This document shows, in pieces, positions 42,511 through 53,000 of a stretch of 64,000 bases of DNA (its first letter is position 1; each line of letters starts with the position of its first letter). The DNA is from UBA7330 sp965243485 (GTDB lineage: Bacteria; Bacteroidota; Bacteroidia; Cytophagales; Cyclobacteriaceae): the NCBI GenBank assembly GCA_965243485.1, contig CBDEVP010000001.1, positions 124,001-188,000 of the forward strand, given 5' to 3'. A model generated the notes under the pieces. It was given only the letters and a program-made list of their open reading frames with translations, did not search any database and was not told the origin of the DNA. The position numbers were made by a program, and so were the translations under genes.

Positions 42511-44154
42511 CTACTGCCTCCATCCAATGGTCTGTGGGTATGATGGATTTTCGTCAATAATTGCCTGCGGAGTCGGGAAGTAGGTATATTTTTCCTGGAT
42601 ATTTCCTGATGCTACTGCATTATAAGCGTTAGTCCTTTCCACATATTTTCCTGTTCTTATCAAGGTATATCGTCTGTGCTCCTCCAATAAAAGCTCTCTT
42701 GCCCGTTCATCGAGGATAAAATCAATGTCCACATCCGAAGCAGTGATCAAAGAAGCATTTGCCCTGCTCCTTACTACATTTATGGCATCTGCTGCTTCAT
42801 CCGTTTTTCCCTGCTTCATCAGGGCCTCTGCTAAAAGCAAGTAAGTATCAGCCAGACGTATATATGGGGTCTCTTTCAGATTATGTCCGTAGGCAACGTT
42901 TTCCGGAGTAGTCCAATCAAATTTAGTAACCGATGGCCAGCGTCTGGTATTTCCACCGGATTCAGGGATGGACCAATCCATCCACAAGGTATCCCCAATC
43001 TGGTAACCTGAGTCTCCCAGATTATCACCTTCTTCAATGATATAAAACTTACGAAGGGCATAGGGTCCGCCACGGTCATCTTGAGGTTCAAAGTTGTTGA
43101 TGGACCATTGGGTGATTACTAAACCGAATAGCCCCCTTCCTCCTCTACTTTCTGAAACTTTCAACCTGACTCCATCAATTGGATACAGCCAATAAGCAAA
43201 AACTTTCATTCTTATCTCGGCAGACCTTCCGATTTCTCCACCCAGGGTCTGATGCTCTCTTTGCCAGGTCCAGAGTGTTTCGGTATTTCCCTCATGCCGG
43301 TTAATATTTCCTTCGAGAAACATATCCGTAAAAGGCGTTCCGGGTTGATCTGACTCTACACCATAACGTTCTGTAACAAGTGCGTAGTCTCCGCTGTTAA
43401 TCACATTATTTGCGTGTTCTTCAGCTTTGGCATTGTCACCCATTGCCAAGTAAAGTTCAGCCAGATAATGGTTAGCCACCGAACTGGAAACCTTGCCTGG
43501 AATTCTGGGAACAGAGGGCAAATGTTCAGCGGCAAATAACCAATCCGCTTCCATTTGCGCATCCAATACTTCTCTGGATGCCGGCATCCTAAGCTCATTT
43601 ACCAAATTTCCTGTGGATTCTTCAAGCACCAGAGGAACCTCATTCCACATGTTGACTAAATGACGGTAGGCCCATGCTCTTACACACCTTGCTTCGGCAA
43701 CAACTTCATTTTTCTGCGCAAGATTATCTGCATCGCTACTACCTCCCCAGTTTACGGATGGATTTTCTGCCCTGTTGACAATCGTATTGGCAGCATTCAC
43801 CACGCTCCACCACAAAGACCAGGTATTGAACAAATCAGGATCCTCAGAAGTAGGTCGACCGTCATACAGGTTTATGCCAGTGGTCAGTCCCCTGTTCCAA
43901 ATTCCATTACATGAAATGTCTGTGCCAGTCATCAAGGGAAAATCATGCATGTAATTGTAATTGGTAGGGGTATTGGTCTTTTCTAAAAGACATCGTGCGT
44001 ACATGCCGCTCAGGCCCGCCTGAAAACCTTCATTATTTTCATATAAGTTGTCAGCGGAAATGATATCCTTCAGTTCTTCGTCCAGGAAACTATCATCCAC
44101 ACATGATGTCGCCATCATGCTAAATATTATGGTTATATATGTTAATTTTTTCAT
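42511..44154 (-). CDS. SusD/RagB-family glycan-binding lipoprotein
   Basis: A 547-residue outer-membrane lipoprotein that caps the SusC transporter and captures glycan. Signal peptide with lipobox ends at Cys18 ('IIFSMMATSC'), so it is surface-anchored. TPR-like helices are visible ('CVRAWAYRHLVNMWNEVPLV' with the typical RA..Y..L..M pattern near residue 157) and the C-terminal SusD block carries 'IRLADTYLLLAEALMKQG' (about 425-442), 'INVVRSRA' and 'ILDERARELLLEEHRRYTLI'. It follows susC by 11 bases. The reading frame is intact, unlike its susC partner. Confidence 0.95.
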   Translation of the reverse strand: MKKLTYITIIFSMMATSCVDDSFLDEELKDIISADNLYENNEGFQAGLSGMYARCLLEKTNTPTNYNYMHDFPLMTGTDISCNGIWNRGLTTGINLYDGRPTSEDPDLFNTWSLWWSVVNAANTIVNRAENPSVNWGGSSDADNLAQKNEVVAEARCVRAWAYRHLVNMWNEVPLVLEESTGNLVNELRMPASREVLDAQMEADWLFAAEHLPSVPRIPGKVSSSVANHYLAELYLAMGDNAKAEEHANNVINSGDYALVTERYGVESDQPGTPFTDMFLEGNINRHEGNTETLWTWQREHQTLGGEIGRSAEIRMKVFAYWLYPIDGVRLKVSESRGGRGLFGLVITQWSINNFEPQDDRGGPYALRKFYIIEEGDNLGDSGYQIGDTLWMDWSIPESGGNTRRWPSVTKFDWTTPENVAYGHNLKETPYIRLADTYLLLAEALMKQGKTDEAADAINVVRSRANASLITASDVDIDFILDERARELLLEEHRRYTLIRTGKYVERTNAYNAVASGNIQEKYTYFPTPQAIIDENPSYPQTIGWRQ

Positions 44155-44165
44155 TTTGGCAAGAA

Positions 44166-47100
44166 TTAAAATTTAAGATTTAATCCAAATAAAAAGGTTC
44201 TCTGGGGAGGTACTGCAGTTCCACTGATTCCAGGTATATTCAGTTGGCTAGCCCCGGCTAATTCCGGATCCATTCCCGGCCAATTAGTGAGCGTGAATGC
44301 ATTATTGATGTTGAAGAAGACTGAACAATTCTGAATACCAACCGTTGAAACCATTCTTGTCAAATCATAGGTAAGTTTGACATCCCTCAACCTCAAATAG
44401 CTTGCATCCTCCAAAAACAGTGGAGTAAACCCTCTTCCAATGGCTCCATCAAAGTTGCCGGGATATCGGTTTGATGGATTCTCTTCTGTCCAGTAATCCC
44501 AGGTTCCGGCAAGATTTCTTCGGTATTCCCAATTGAAGTTTATGTTGCCTGTCTGATCTATTTTTTCCACTCCGACAACAGCAAAAAACATCATATTCAG
44601 AGATATGTCTTTGTATCTTATGTAGGAATTAAAACCTGCCCGGAAATCAGGATATACGGACCCTTGAATTCTTCGATCATCAGGAGTAATCTGTCCATCA
44701 CCATCGGCGTCAAGGACTTTTACAGATCCGGGAACCTGATCAGGTAGTGGGCTATTGGCTATTTCACCCTCCTGACCGGACTGCCAAATGCCATCATGTA
44801 CATATCCATAGATGACGTTAATGGGTTCACCAATAAACCACTCATTCAACACGTCATCCTCCTTATCGCCATATAAGTCAATGATTTTATTGGAGAAGGC
44901 ACTGATATTGAATCCAAGATTCCATTCAAAATCGGTCCTGGTGATTAAATCCGAAAATAAGTCGATTTCATAACCCCTGTTTTCTGTCTCTCCAATATTC
45001 TGGCGAATACTGGATCCGGGTATTCCAAAAGTCGATGATATTTGACGGTTTAATAATAAGTCTGTAACATAGGATTGGTAAATACTCACGGATCCAGATA
45101 ATTTCCCATCGAAAAATCCAAAATCAATTCCATATCCAACGTTCTCGTAGTTTCCCAGCCCAGATTCGGATTCGCTAAAGTTGCTGGCAGATAACCGGGT
45201 GCTGTTTCAGTGCCAGTGGGACCACCGAGGTAATTATACTCCATCATCCTGGATTGAGTGGAGTATGGATCAATGCCCTGATTACCATTTTTACCCCAGG
45301 ATGTTCTAAGCTTTAAGAAATTTATCCAGTTAGCATTTGCGAGAAAATCTTCATCACCGATATTCCAGGCAACTCCCAAAGAAGGAAATATTCCATATTT
45401 TGTTTCCTTCCCAAAACCGGAAAATCCATCACGTCTTACGGTTGCAGTAAGAGAATAATTTTGCATGAATGAATAGTTCATTCTAAACATTTGTGAGACC
45501 TGGCTGTAACTCAGATAACTTGAATTAGGAGTTATGAGTGTTGCTGTACTGGCTTGCCAGGTAGTCAAGATATCACTAGGGAATCCAAGGGAATTCAAAC
45601 CTCTCATCCTGGACTCGTCTTTCTGGAAACTATATAGTCCGGTTAAGAATATAGAGTGATCACCAAAATCTTTCTTGTAGCTCAAAATGTGTTCTACGAG
45701 ATATCTGGTTTCAAATGTATTACTTACACGGGATGATCCCTTATTTTCAAAACCAGTTTGGGTATCTCTGCCAAAATAGGTTTCAATGTTTCGGAATGAT
45801 GCTGAAACACCTGTATTAATTCTGTAGTTAAGTCCTTCTACAAAAGGAAGATCTACATCCAAATAGTTATTTGAGAAAAGTTTATACTCTCGATCCAGGT
45901 TATCAGCTAACGTATTTTCAAGCGGATTAGCAAACTCGTTTCTCTCAGGCCAGGGATAAACCCTCGGCGATCCATCCTCATTGTATGGAGTTGTCAGTGG
46001 ATTCATATAATAAGCATCTACAAAATCTGCTGACAGTCCGTCTCTGTCAAGATAGGTTGCCTGTGTATTTGTTGCTAATTTCAGCCAGGGGGTAATGGTA
46101 TTATTGTAATTTAACCTCAGCGTGTATCGACTAAAGTCATCATTTATTGCAATCCCCTTTGTATTTAGAAGGTTGACAGAGGTGTAAAATGATTGCTTCT
46201 CACTACCTCCTGAAATTGATAAGGTATGGTCATGTTGCTCACCCATTCTGGTAACCTCATCTATCCAGTCTGTGGATACGCCGGCAGCGTAATTTTCCAA
46301 CTCAGTAACCTGAAAGATGTCGTTAACATCTGTTAATCCCTGGGACCGGTTCCAGTATTCATATTTCTTATCATAAAACTCTTCACCATTCCATAAATCA
46401 GGCTTATTTGCCAGTTGTAGAATACCATACTTAGATTGCACTTGAACAGTAGTAGCACCCTTACCTTTCTTGGTCGTTACAATGATTACTCCATTGGCTC
46501 CTCTTGATCCATAGATTGCAGCTGAGGAAGCATCCTTCAAGACTTCAATTGACTGGATATCAGCAATCGGCAGCTCTGACAAACTTCCTGAAAAAGGCAC
46601 CCCATCAAGAATGATCAAGGGATCATTACTTGCAGTGATAGACTTCACTCCCCTAATCTGTAGGCTTGAATTTTGCTCGGCTGACGAAGAATTGGTTATC
46701 ACATTTAACCCAGGAACTGCGCCTTGTATGGTTCCAAGTATATTACCCGCGGATGCCATCCGATCTATGGTCTCTTCATCTACTGATGTAATTGATCCGG
46801 TTACATCCCTTTGTTTAACAGCTCCGTAACCGACAACGACAACTTCATCCAGTGACGAAACATCAGCTTCCAGACTTACATTAAGCTCAGTTCTGCCATT
46901 CAAGCTTATCTCTTGCGTTTTAAAGCCAATAAATGAGATTGTTAGCTGTGCATCTTCTGCAACGCTCAAGGAAAAAAATCCATCTGCATTCGAAATGGTA
47001 CCATTAGTGGTTCCAATTTCCTGAATGGTTGCTCCCGGAAGAGGCTCACCATTTCCATCTGTAATGGTACCTGTAACACTAACCTGGTCAATGATCGTTT

Positions 47101-47488
47101 CTATTTCCGGAACATTAACCTGATTATCATTTTCCAGGACATTGATCACCTGGTTTATCTGCTTGAACTTCAAGTTGAATTTATCAGATATGTGCAGCAG
47201 AATTGACTCTACAGATTCATTTTTGGAAGCATAGTTGATTCTTTGTGAATTGTTCTTCACCAAATGCTTATCATAAGAGAAGCTATAATCAGTTACTTCC
47301 TCAATGGCTCTTAGACTTTCCAGGAGTGTCTGATTCTGGAGGTTGATGTTTACATATACTTCTTTTACACTCTTGATTTGGGCACTTAAATCACCCGCTA
47401 CCATCGTAGTGGTAAATATGATTTGGAGAAAAAGTATTTTAAGTGTGCCTGCCATCAAATACATTAATTGATGTAGTTCTTTTTTCAT
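44166..47488 (-). pseudogene. SusC/RagA TonB-dependent transporter, split by a frameshift
   Basis: About 1107 codons in total. From ATG 47488: an N-terminal signal/anchor, an STN domain (about 35-118: 'VYVNINLQNQTLLESLRAIE'), a carboxypeptidase-regulatory-like domain ('GTITDGNGEPLPGATIQEIG'), the plug ('VGYGAVKQRDVTGSITSV', 'ILDGVPFSGSL') and most of the barrel. Near 45.14-45.15 kb the frame breaks ('NLGWETT' then out of frame), ending at 45086; the barrel resumes in the other frame ('ENVGYGIDFGFFDGKLSGSV') to the C-terminal 'PPQRTFLFGLNLKF'. One missing base explains it. STN implies signalling to FecR. A sequencing error is possible. Confidence 0.85.
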
Positions 47489-47611
47489 ATTTTTGTATTG
47501 TTTAATAGTTGTTATTGAACGTCTGGTGATTACGGCCTGGGAATGTTGTAATCACCGGAGGGCTTTCGGCTTCCGAAAGCCTTCTTTTTGTAAGATCACG
47601 TACTCATGGTT

Positions 47612-48652
47612 TTATTTTTGGTTGATGATGACTTTGTCTTCCTGAATTTCAAATTCAAATTTTTCTACGGCGCCAATGCTGTTCAGGACCTGTCTTAAGC
47701 TTTGATCCTCAAATCTTCCAGAATATTGCCACTCATTGAGATTATTCACGTTACTTTGGATTTGGACTCCATACCACTTTTCAAGGGTTGATATTATTTC
47801 AAGGCCATTTGCATCATTGAAAATGAGAATTTCATCCTTCCAGGCTACTTCACTCAAATCAAAGTTTGTAACATCTGAAATACCCGTTTTATCACAAGAG
47901 ACGTAGCTTCCCGGATTAAGCACTACTGAATCTTTCTGACTACTTACCAGGACTTTTCCAGTCACTAAAGCAACTTTTGTCACATTGGTATCAACTATGT
48001 TGACGTTAAATGATGTACCAAGAGCTTCAGTAATGGTATTTTCAGACATTACTCTGAATGGCCTTTCTTTATCTTTTGCTACTTCAAAAAAAGCTTCACC
48101 CCGGACCAGGTAGACATTCCTGGTATCTCCAAAGGGTTTCTCAAACTTGATTTCAGCTTCTGAATTCAATTTAACTTTAGTACCATCACTCAGATGCAAC
48201 GTAAGTTTCTGTCCACTTCTCGTTTTTCTTATCTCATACGTGGGGGTTTCAGTAATAATTGGTTCTGAAACCGGGAATAAGGCATAGTACAACATGCCAG
48301 ATAATAGTATTAACAGTACGATGGCAGCAGCATAAGAGAAGTAATTGGGTTTGAACTTTCTCGGATTATAAGTCCTGAATTTATCTCTCATGTTGAGCGT
48401 TTCAATTTTTTGAGAGATCCTGTATTTCAAATCCGCTATTTGCTGTGGATCTTCAACTCTCGACCTGGGCTTCAGATTCTTTATAACTTTTTCAGCATCT
48501 TGTGCGGTTTCCCTTAAAATGTCTGAATCACTGATTCTTCGAGCCCATGAGTGATCTCCTGGCTTTCCCAGGTTAACCCATTGTATAAATGAGTCATCCA
48601 ACAAAAAGTCGGGCACTTCGTAATGTTCAAAATTATTTTTAGAGTATTTCAA
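47612..48652 (-). CDS. FecR-family anti-sigma factor
   Basis: A 346-residue inner-membrane regulator. A cytoplasmic N-terminal part (1-110) binds the sigma factor; one membrane helix lies near 'SYAAAIVLLILLSGMLYYAL' (about 115-134); the periplasmic FecR domain follows ('RSGQKLTLHLSDGTKVKLNS', 'RNVYLVRGEAFFEVAKD', 'ITEALGTSFNVNI'); a DUF4974-type end ('EIISTLEKWYGVQIQ', 'YSGRFEDQSLRQVLNSI') receives the STN domain of SusC. It is placed between the sigma gene and susC, so it controls the susCD operon in response to glycan uptake. Confidence 0.93.
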   Translation of the reverse strand: MKYSKNNFEHYEVPDFLLDDSFIQWVNLGKPGDHSWARRISDSDILRETAQDAEKVIKNLKPRSRVEDPQQIADLKYRISQKIETLNMRDKFRTYNPRKFKPNYFSYAAAIVLLILLSGMLYYALFPVSEPIITETPTYEIRKTRSGQKLTLHLSDGTKVKLNSEAEIKFEKPFGDTRNVYLVRGEAFFEVAKDKERPFRVMSENTITEALGTSFNVNIVDTNVTKVALVTGKVLVSSQKDSVVLNPGSYVSCDKTGISDVTNFDLSEVAWKDEILIFNDANGLEIISTLEKWYGVQIQSNVNNLNEWQYSGRFEDQSLRQVLNSIGAVEKFEFEIQEDKVIINQK

Positions 48653-48801
48653 TTCTTATGAGTGATTAACTACCAATAAATGCCACCGACCTAAGAATTA
48701 CTTAAAATTATTTCACTTATTTTTTAATATTTTAAATAAATGCAATAATAATTTGATTTCAATAATAATTTTTCATTTTTCTTAGGGTATAGGTATGAGA
48801 A

Positions 48802-49386
48802 TTACAGTCCTAAGAGGATAGCTACAACGGATATTAGTAAAATCTTTCTGAGTTTATCGAAAGCTATTGCAGTATTATTATACACCTGCTTCTTAGTCAT
48901 CTCAAGAATATCTCCAATTTCCTCGGTGGAAAGCTGATTGTAGAATTTTAAAATGAGAATCTTTTTCTGATTGGGGTTCAGCGATTCCAAAGCATTCTGG
49001 AGTTTATCAAAAATCTCCGGGTTTTTTACATCTCCTTCTTCAGAAAAATCCTGAAAGTAATCACTGATATGATATGATGCATTTTCTTTCTGGTTCTTTT
49101 TAACGACCTTGAATATCCTTCGTTTTAGACACTTTAAAAGATAAAAGTTAATATTATTCGTATCCGAAAGCCTGTCTCTTTTCACCCAGATCTCCACAAA
49201 GACATCCTGAATACAATCTTGAAGAATGGTATCTTCCTTGATAAAATGTCTGCCGTATGCAAAAAGGGAGTCAATATACTTATCATATATTGATGTCAAA
49301 GCTTCTGAACTTCCAGATTTAAGATCTCTCCACATGTCATCATCATTGGGCATACGGTATGAGATACTTAGATATTCCTCACTCAC
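48802..49386 (-). CDS. ECF RNA polymerase sigma factor (Bacteroidota SusC/FecR type)
   Basis: A 194-residue ECF sigma factor. Region 2 is at about 25-95 ('EALTSIYDKYIDSLFAYGRH', 'LQDCIQDVFVEIWVKRDRL'), and region 4 at about 130-180 ('LESLNPNQKKILILKFYNQL', 'STEEIGDILEMTKKQVYNN'). A hydrophobic C-terminal end ('ILLISVVAILLGL') is an odd but known feature of this group. The start ATG 49386 gives the longest form; Met12 or Met18 could also be used. It is released when the SusC STN signals to FecR, switching on the susCD unit. Confidence 0.92.
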   Translation of the reverse strand: MSEEYLSISYRMPNDDDMWRDLKSGSSEALTSIYDKYIDSLFAYGRHFIKEDTILQDCIQDVFVEIWVKRDRLSDTNNINFYLLKCLKRRIFKVVKKNQKENASYHISDYFQDFSEEGDVKNPEIFDKLQNALESLNPNQKKILILKFYNQLSTEEIGDILEMTKKQVYNNTAIAFDKLRKILLISVVAILLGL

Positions 49387-49611
49387 CCTATCAAATTTAG
49401 TAATTTGAAATTCTTTAGGTTGATTAGTTGATAACTTTTAATTTTTTGTAAACAAAAAAAATGGATTTTTTTTACCACCTCTTGAAATTTCTGCATACAT
49501 ACCGAAGTTAAACACCAAGAATGGCTGCCCGTGTACCTTGGCACTTGCCGTTACTTCGCCTGAAGTTTTCCCTGAGTCAATACTATTGAACCCCGACTGT
49601 TGTCCCCTTTA

Positions 49612-49872
49612 TTAACCTCTACGGAAAGCTTTTTTTAGTTCATACCCGACATAACTAATCTCTATTTGCTGTTCTCCTATCGGTACATTGATCAGGATGA
49701 AATTTCCGTTTATATCCGTTACCACACCTAATAAGATGCCTGCAATTCTGATAGTTGCTGCCGGCAGACCTTCCCTTTCATCTTCACCGATCACCAGACC
49801 CCGAATTGAGCCGGACTGACCAAATGATTTGAAGCTGATAACAACTAGTAAAAGAATAATTAATTTGTTTAC
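49612..49872 (-). pseudogene. TonB-dependent receptor N-terminal fragment
   Basis: The minus-strand frame reads a typical signal ('NKLIILLLVVISFKSFGQ') preceded by GTA where a start codon should be, then a carboxypeptidase-regulatory-like domain ('GSIRGLVIGEDEREGLPAAT', 'GVVTDINGNFILINVPIGEQ', 'QIEISYVGYELKK'), and ends with a stop. It lacks plug and barrel. It is most likely the stub of a lost SusC-like receptor between the sigma gene and the hybrid regulator. The remaining gap (49387-49611 and 49873-50059) holds no gene I can support, only an open reading with 'AKVHGQPFLVFNFGMYAEI' near 49.5 kb. Confidence 0.65.
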
Positions 49873-50059
49873 AGTATATTGACAATAAAATGTTTGTTCT
49901 GCAATCGTTACAGGCCAAAGAAAATACTACTATCTGATTTTTAAGTCTAAAAAATGTAGATAAAAGTCCCTTTTTAGAAAGACGTATTCTGAATCTATTT
50001 TAAAGTGCTTTTATTAAGAATTTATAAACAGATGTGGACTTGTAATGCAATTCATTTAA

Positions 50060-53000
50060 TTATGGCACCAGTGTTACACGTTTATCTTCCCGGTATTCCT
50101 TGGGGGTCATTTGGTATTGACTTTTAAATACTTTGGTGAAATACCGGTAATCTTTAAAGCCACATTTATAGGCGATCTGGGAAACCTTTAAATCTGAATC
50201 ATCAAGCAGCTGTACTGCCCGTTTAAGACGAAAATTCTTAACAAAACCTTTCGGAGTCTGCCCGGTGAGTGCCTTTATTTTGGTGAATAACAACGCTCTA
50301 CTCACATGCAGCTCGTCTGCAAACTGCTCGATGGTGAGATTACTATTTTCTATATATTCTTCTGTGAGTTCAACCAGACGGGTTAGAAACTTCTCATCTG
50401 TAGAAGTAACCGCAATTTTTTCAGGATCAAAGTTGTGAATGCGGACAATTTTTTTCAGGAATATTTCTCTGGTCTTCACCAGGTTTTTGATTTTCAAAAC
50501 CAACTCCTCTGAGTTGAATGGCTTGGTTAGATAATCGTCTGCGCCGGTTTCTAATCCTCCGATTTTATAGGCAACAGACGACCTGGCGGTCAATAACACA
50601 ACGGGGATATGGCTAGTCTCAAGGGTGGTTTTCAGCTTACTACACATGGTGATTCCATCCATGACCGGCATCATCACATCGCTGAGAATAATATCAGGAA
50701 GTTCACGCTTGGCCGTATCATATCCTGATTTTCCGTTCGTCTCGATCAGTAGTGTATAGTCATCCTTAAATAGGGTCTTAAGATACTCACAGACATCCGG
50801 ATCATCCTCTACGATTAATAATTTGGTCTCCTTAATAATATTGGTATCAGACTTCTTTTTTTCATTTACTGCGGTACCCTCTTCCTTTCTATACTGATCA
50901 TTGGTATGCTCATTTATCATAAGGTCTTTATGATCAAAATGATCCGTGCCCTTTAAAAGTCTCACTACAAACGAAGATCCTCTTTCCACATTATCTTCAA
51001 TGAAAATGGAGCCTGAGTGCAACTCTACGATCTGTTTGGATAGTGATAGTCCTATACCTATCCCATAATTCGAGTAATTGGTAGTACTTCGCTCATAAAA
51101 TCGTTCGAATATCAATTCCTTTACTGAATCATCCACTCCTTTCCCATCGTCATTTACCCTCACTTCCACATACTCATCCGTTTCTTTAACAAGGACACTG
51201 ATGGAACCAAAATCAGGAGTAAACTTGAGTGCATTAGAGATTAAATTAAAGAAAACCCGCTCCAGTTTATCCGCATCATACCACAACATGATGTCCTTAT
51301 TGTCAGAGATATACTGATAATCGATATTTCTTTTATGGGCTTCATCCTTGAAGGCAAGGTAAATCTCCTGTAGGAAATCATTGATGTGTCCCTCAGAAAC
51401 CCTCATCTTCATGTGGTCCGTCTCAATTTTCCGGAAAACTAATAATTGGTCTACCAGGTGAGACAGTCTGTGAACATTCCTGAAAACTCCCTGAAGTTTT
51501 GTCCTCAATGCTCCGCCGGTATTTTCTGAACGAATCATGTCCTGTAAGGGGCCTAACATAAGAGTGAGCGGCGTCCTGAATTCATGGGTTATATTGGTAA
51601 AAAACCGTATTTTCATTTCGTGAGTTCGTACTTGCTCCTGGTTGGCCAGGTGTTCGAGCTGATAAGAGTTTTGTAAACGAACCATCTTGAAAATCAGATA
51701 AAGGAATCCAAGAAAAGAAAACGTATAAATGAGATAGGCCCACCACGTTCTGTACCAGGGAGGCATTACGGATATGTTTAAGCTGATCATCACGTCATTC
51801 CATATACCATCACCATTGGTAGCCTTGGCTTCAAAGGTATAATCACCCTCACGCTGAAAGTAATAAAAAGCTTCAGTTTTACCTTTGTTATATCTCCAGT
51901 TCTCTTCCAGTCCCTTCATTCGATACGCATACTGGATATTGGACGGGTTGGAATAATCAAGACTAGCCAATTTAATTTCCAGGGTGGTGTTATGGTTTTC
52001 TAATTGGATCTTCCGGGCCTGCTGACTATCACCTGTATACCTTGATAAGATGGAAGAATCTTTCGCGTTGAAATCATTTAATGATGAAATATTAGTAATT
52101 ACCAAGTTGGGCTGATATGTACTCCTCTTAATTTCTGACGGATTGAAGTACATTAACCCGTTGCTACTCCCAAACAAAAAAAGACTATTCCGATAATTCA
52201 GGCTTGCGTTCTGGCTGTACTCCAGGTTTTTAAGCTCCCCCGCATGCTGATAGCCCATCACCTCGTTAGTTTCAAAATTCAACTTGGCGATTCCGTTATT
52301 GGTACTAGTCCAAAGAGATTCAGAATCCGCTAAGATTGAATATATGGTATTACCGGGCATACCATCCTCGTCTGTGTAGCTCGTAAAAGTCCCTGTGAGT
52401 TTATCATATCGGTATAATCCCTTATAAAAGGTGCCAATCCAAATTTCATTAGGACGAAAGGAATATATGCTGTAAATGGTAACATTAGGCAGCATCCTTT
52501 TAAACCGGACCACTCCTCCTTCAAAACCGATTCTATTCAAGCCATCATTGGTACCCACCCAAAAGTCCCCATCGTAATCCAGGTATAAAACCCTGCAGTA
52601 GTTGTCGCTGATGGACAGTGAATCATTGGCATCATACTGATAACTTATAAAACTATTCTCTCCTATCTTTTTGACCAATCCGGCACCGAATGATGCCATC
52701 CACATTTGATCTTTGATTACTTCAATATCATAAATGTTATTGCTGGGTAGTGATTCGGAATTCTTATGGTCGTGAATAAATGCCTGTGAAGTATTCCTTG
52801 AAACTGAATAGCGCATCAATCCCTTCTTGTAGGTCCCAATCCATAAATCTTCCTTATAGGGATAAATGGATTTAACATTGGTTTCCTTAAGAAGGTTGTT
52901 ATTTGCAATAAAATTGAAGGTATGGGTTCTGTTATCCCAGATCCCCAATCCCCGGCCCTCTGTCCCAATCCAAATATTCCCCTTATCATCACTAGTAATC

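Noticed and set aside
49430..49611. Open reading with HGQPFLVFNF-like sequence upstream of the sigma gene
   Set aside because: Short, without start codon or recognisable family; possibly another decayed end, but not supportable.
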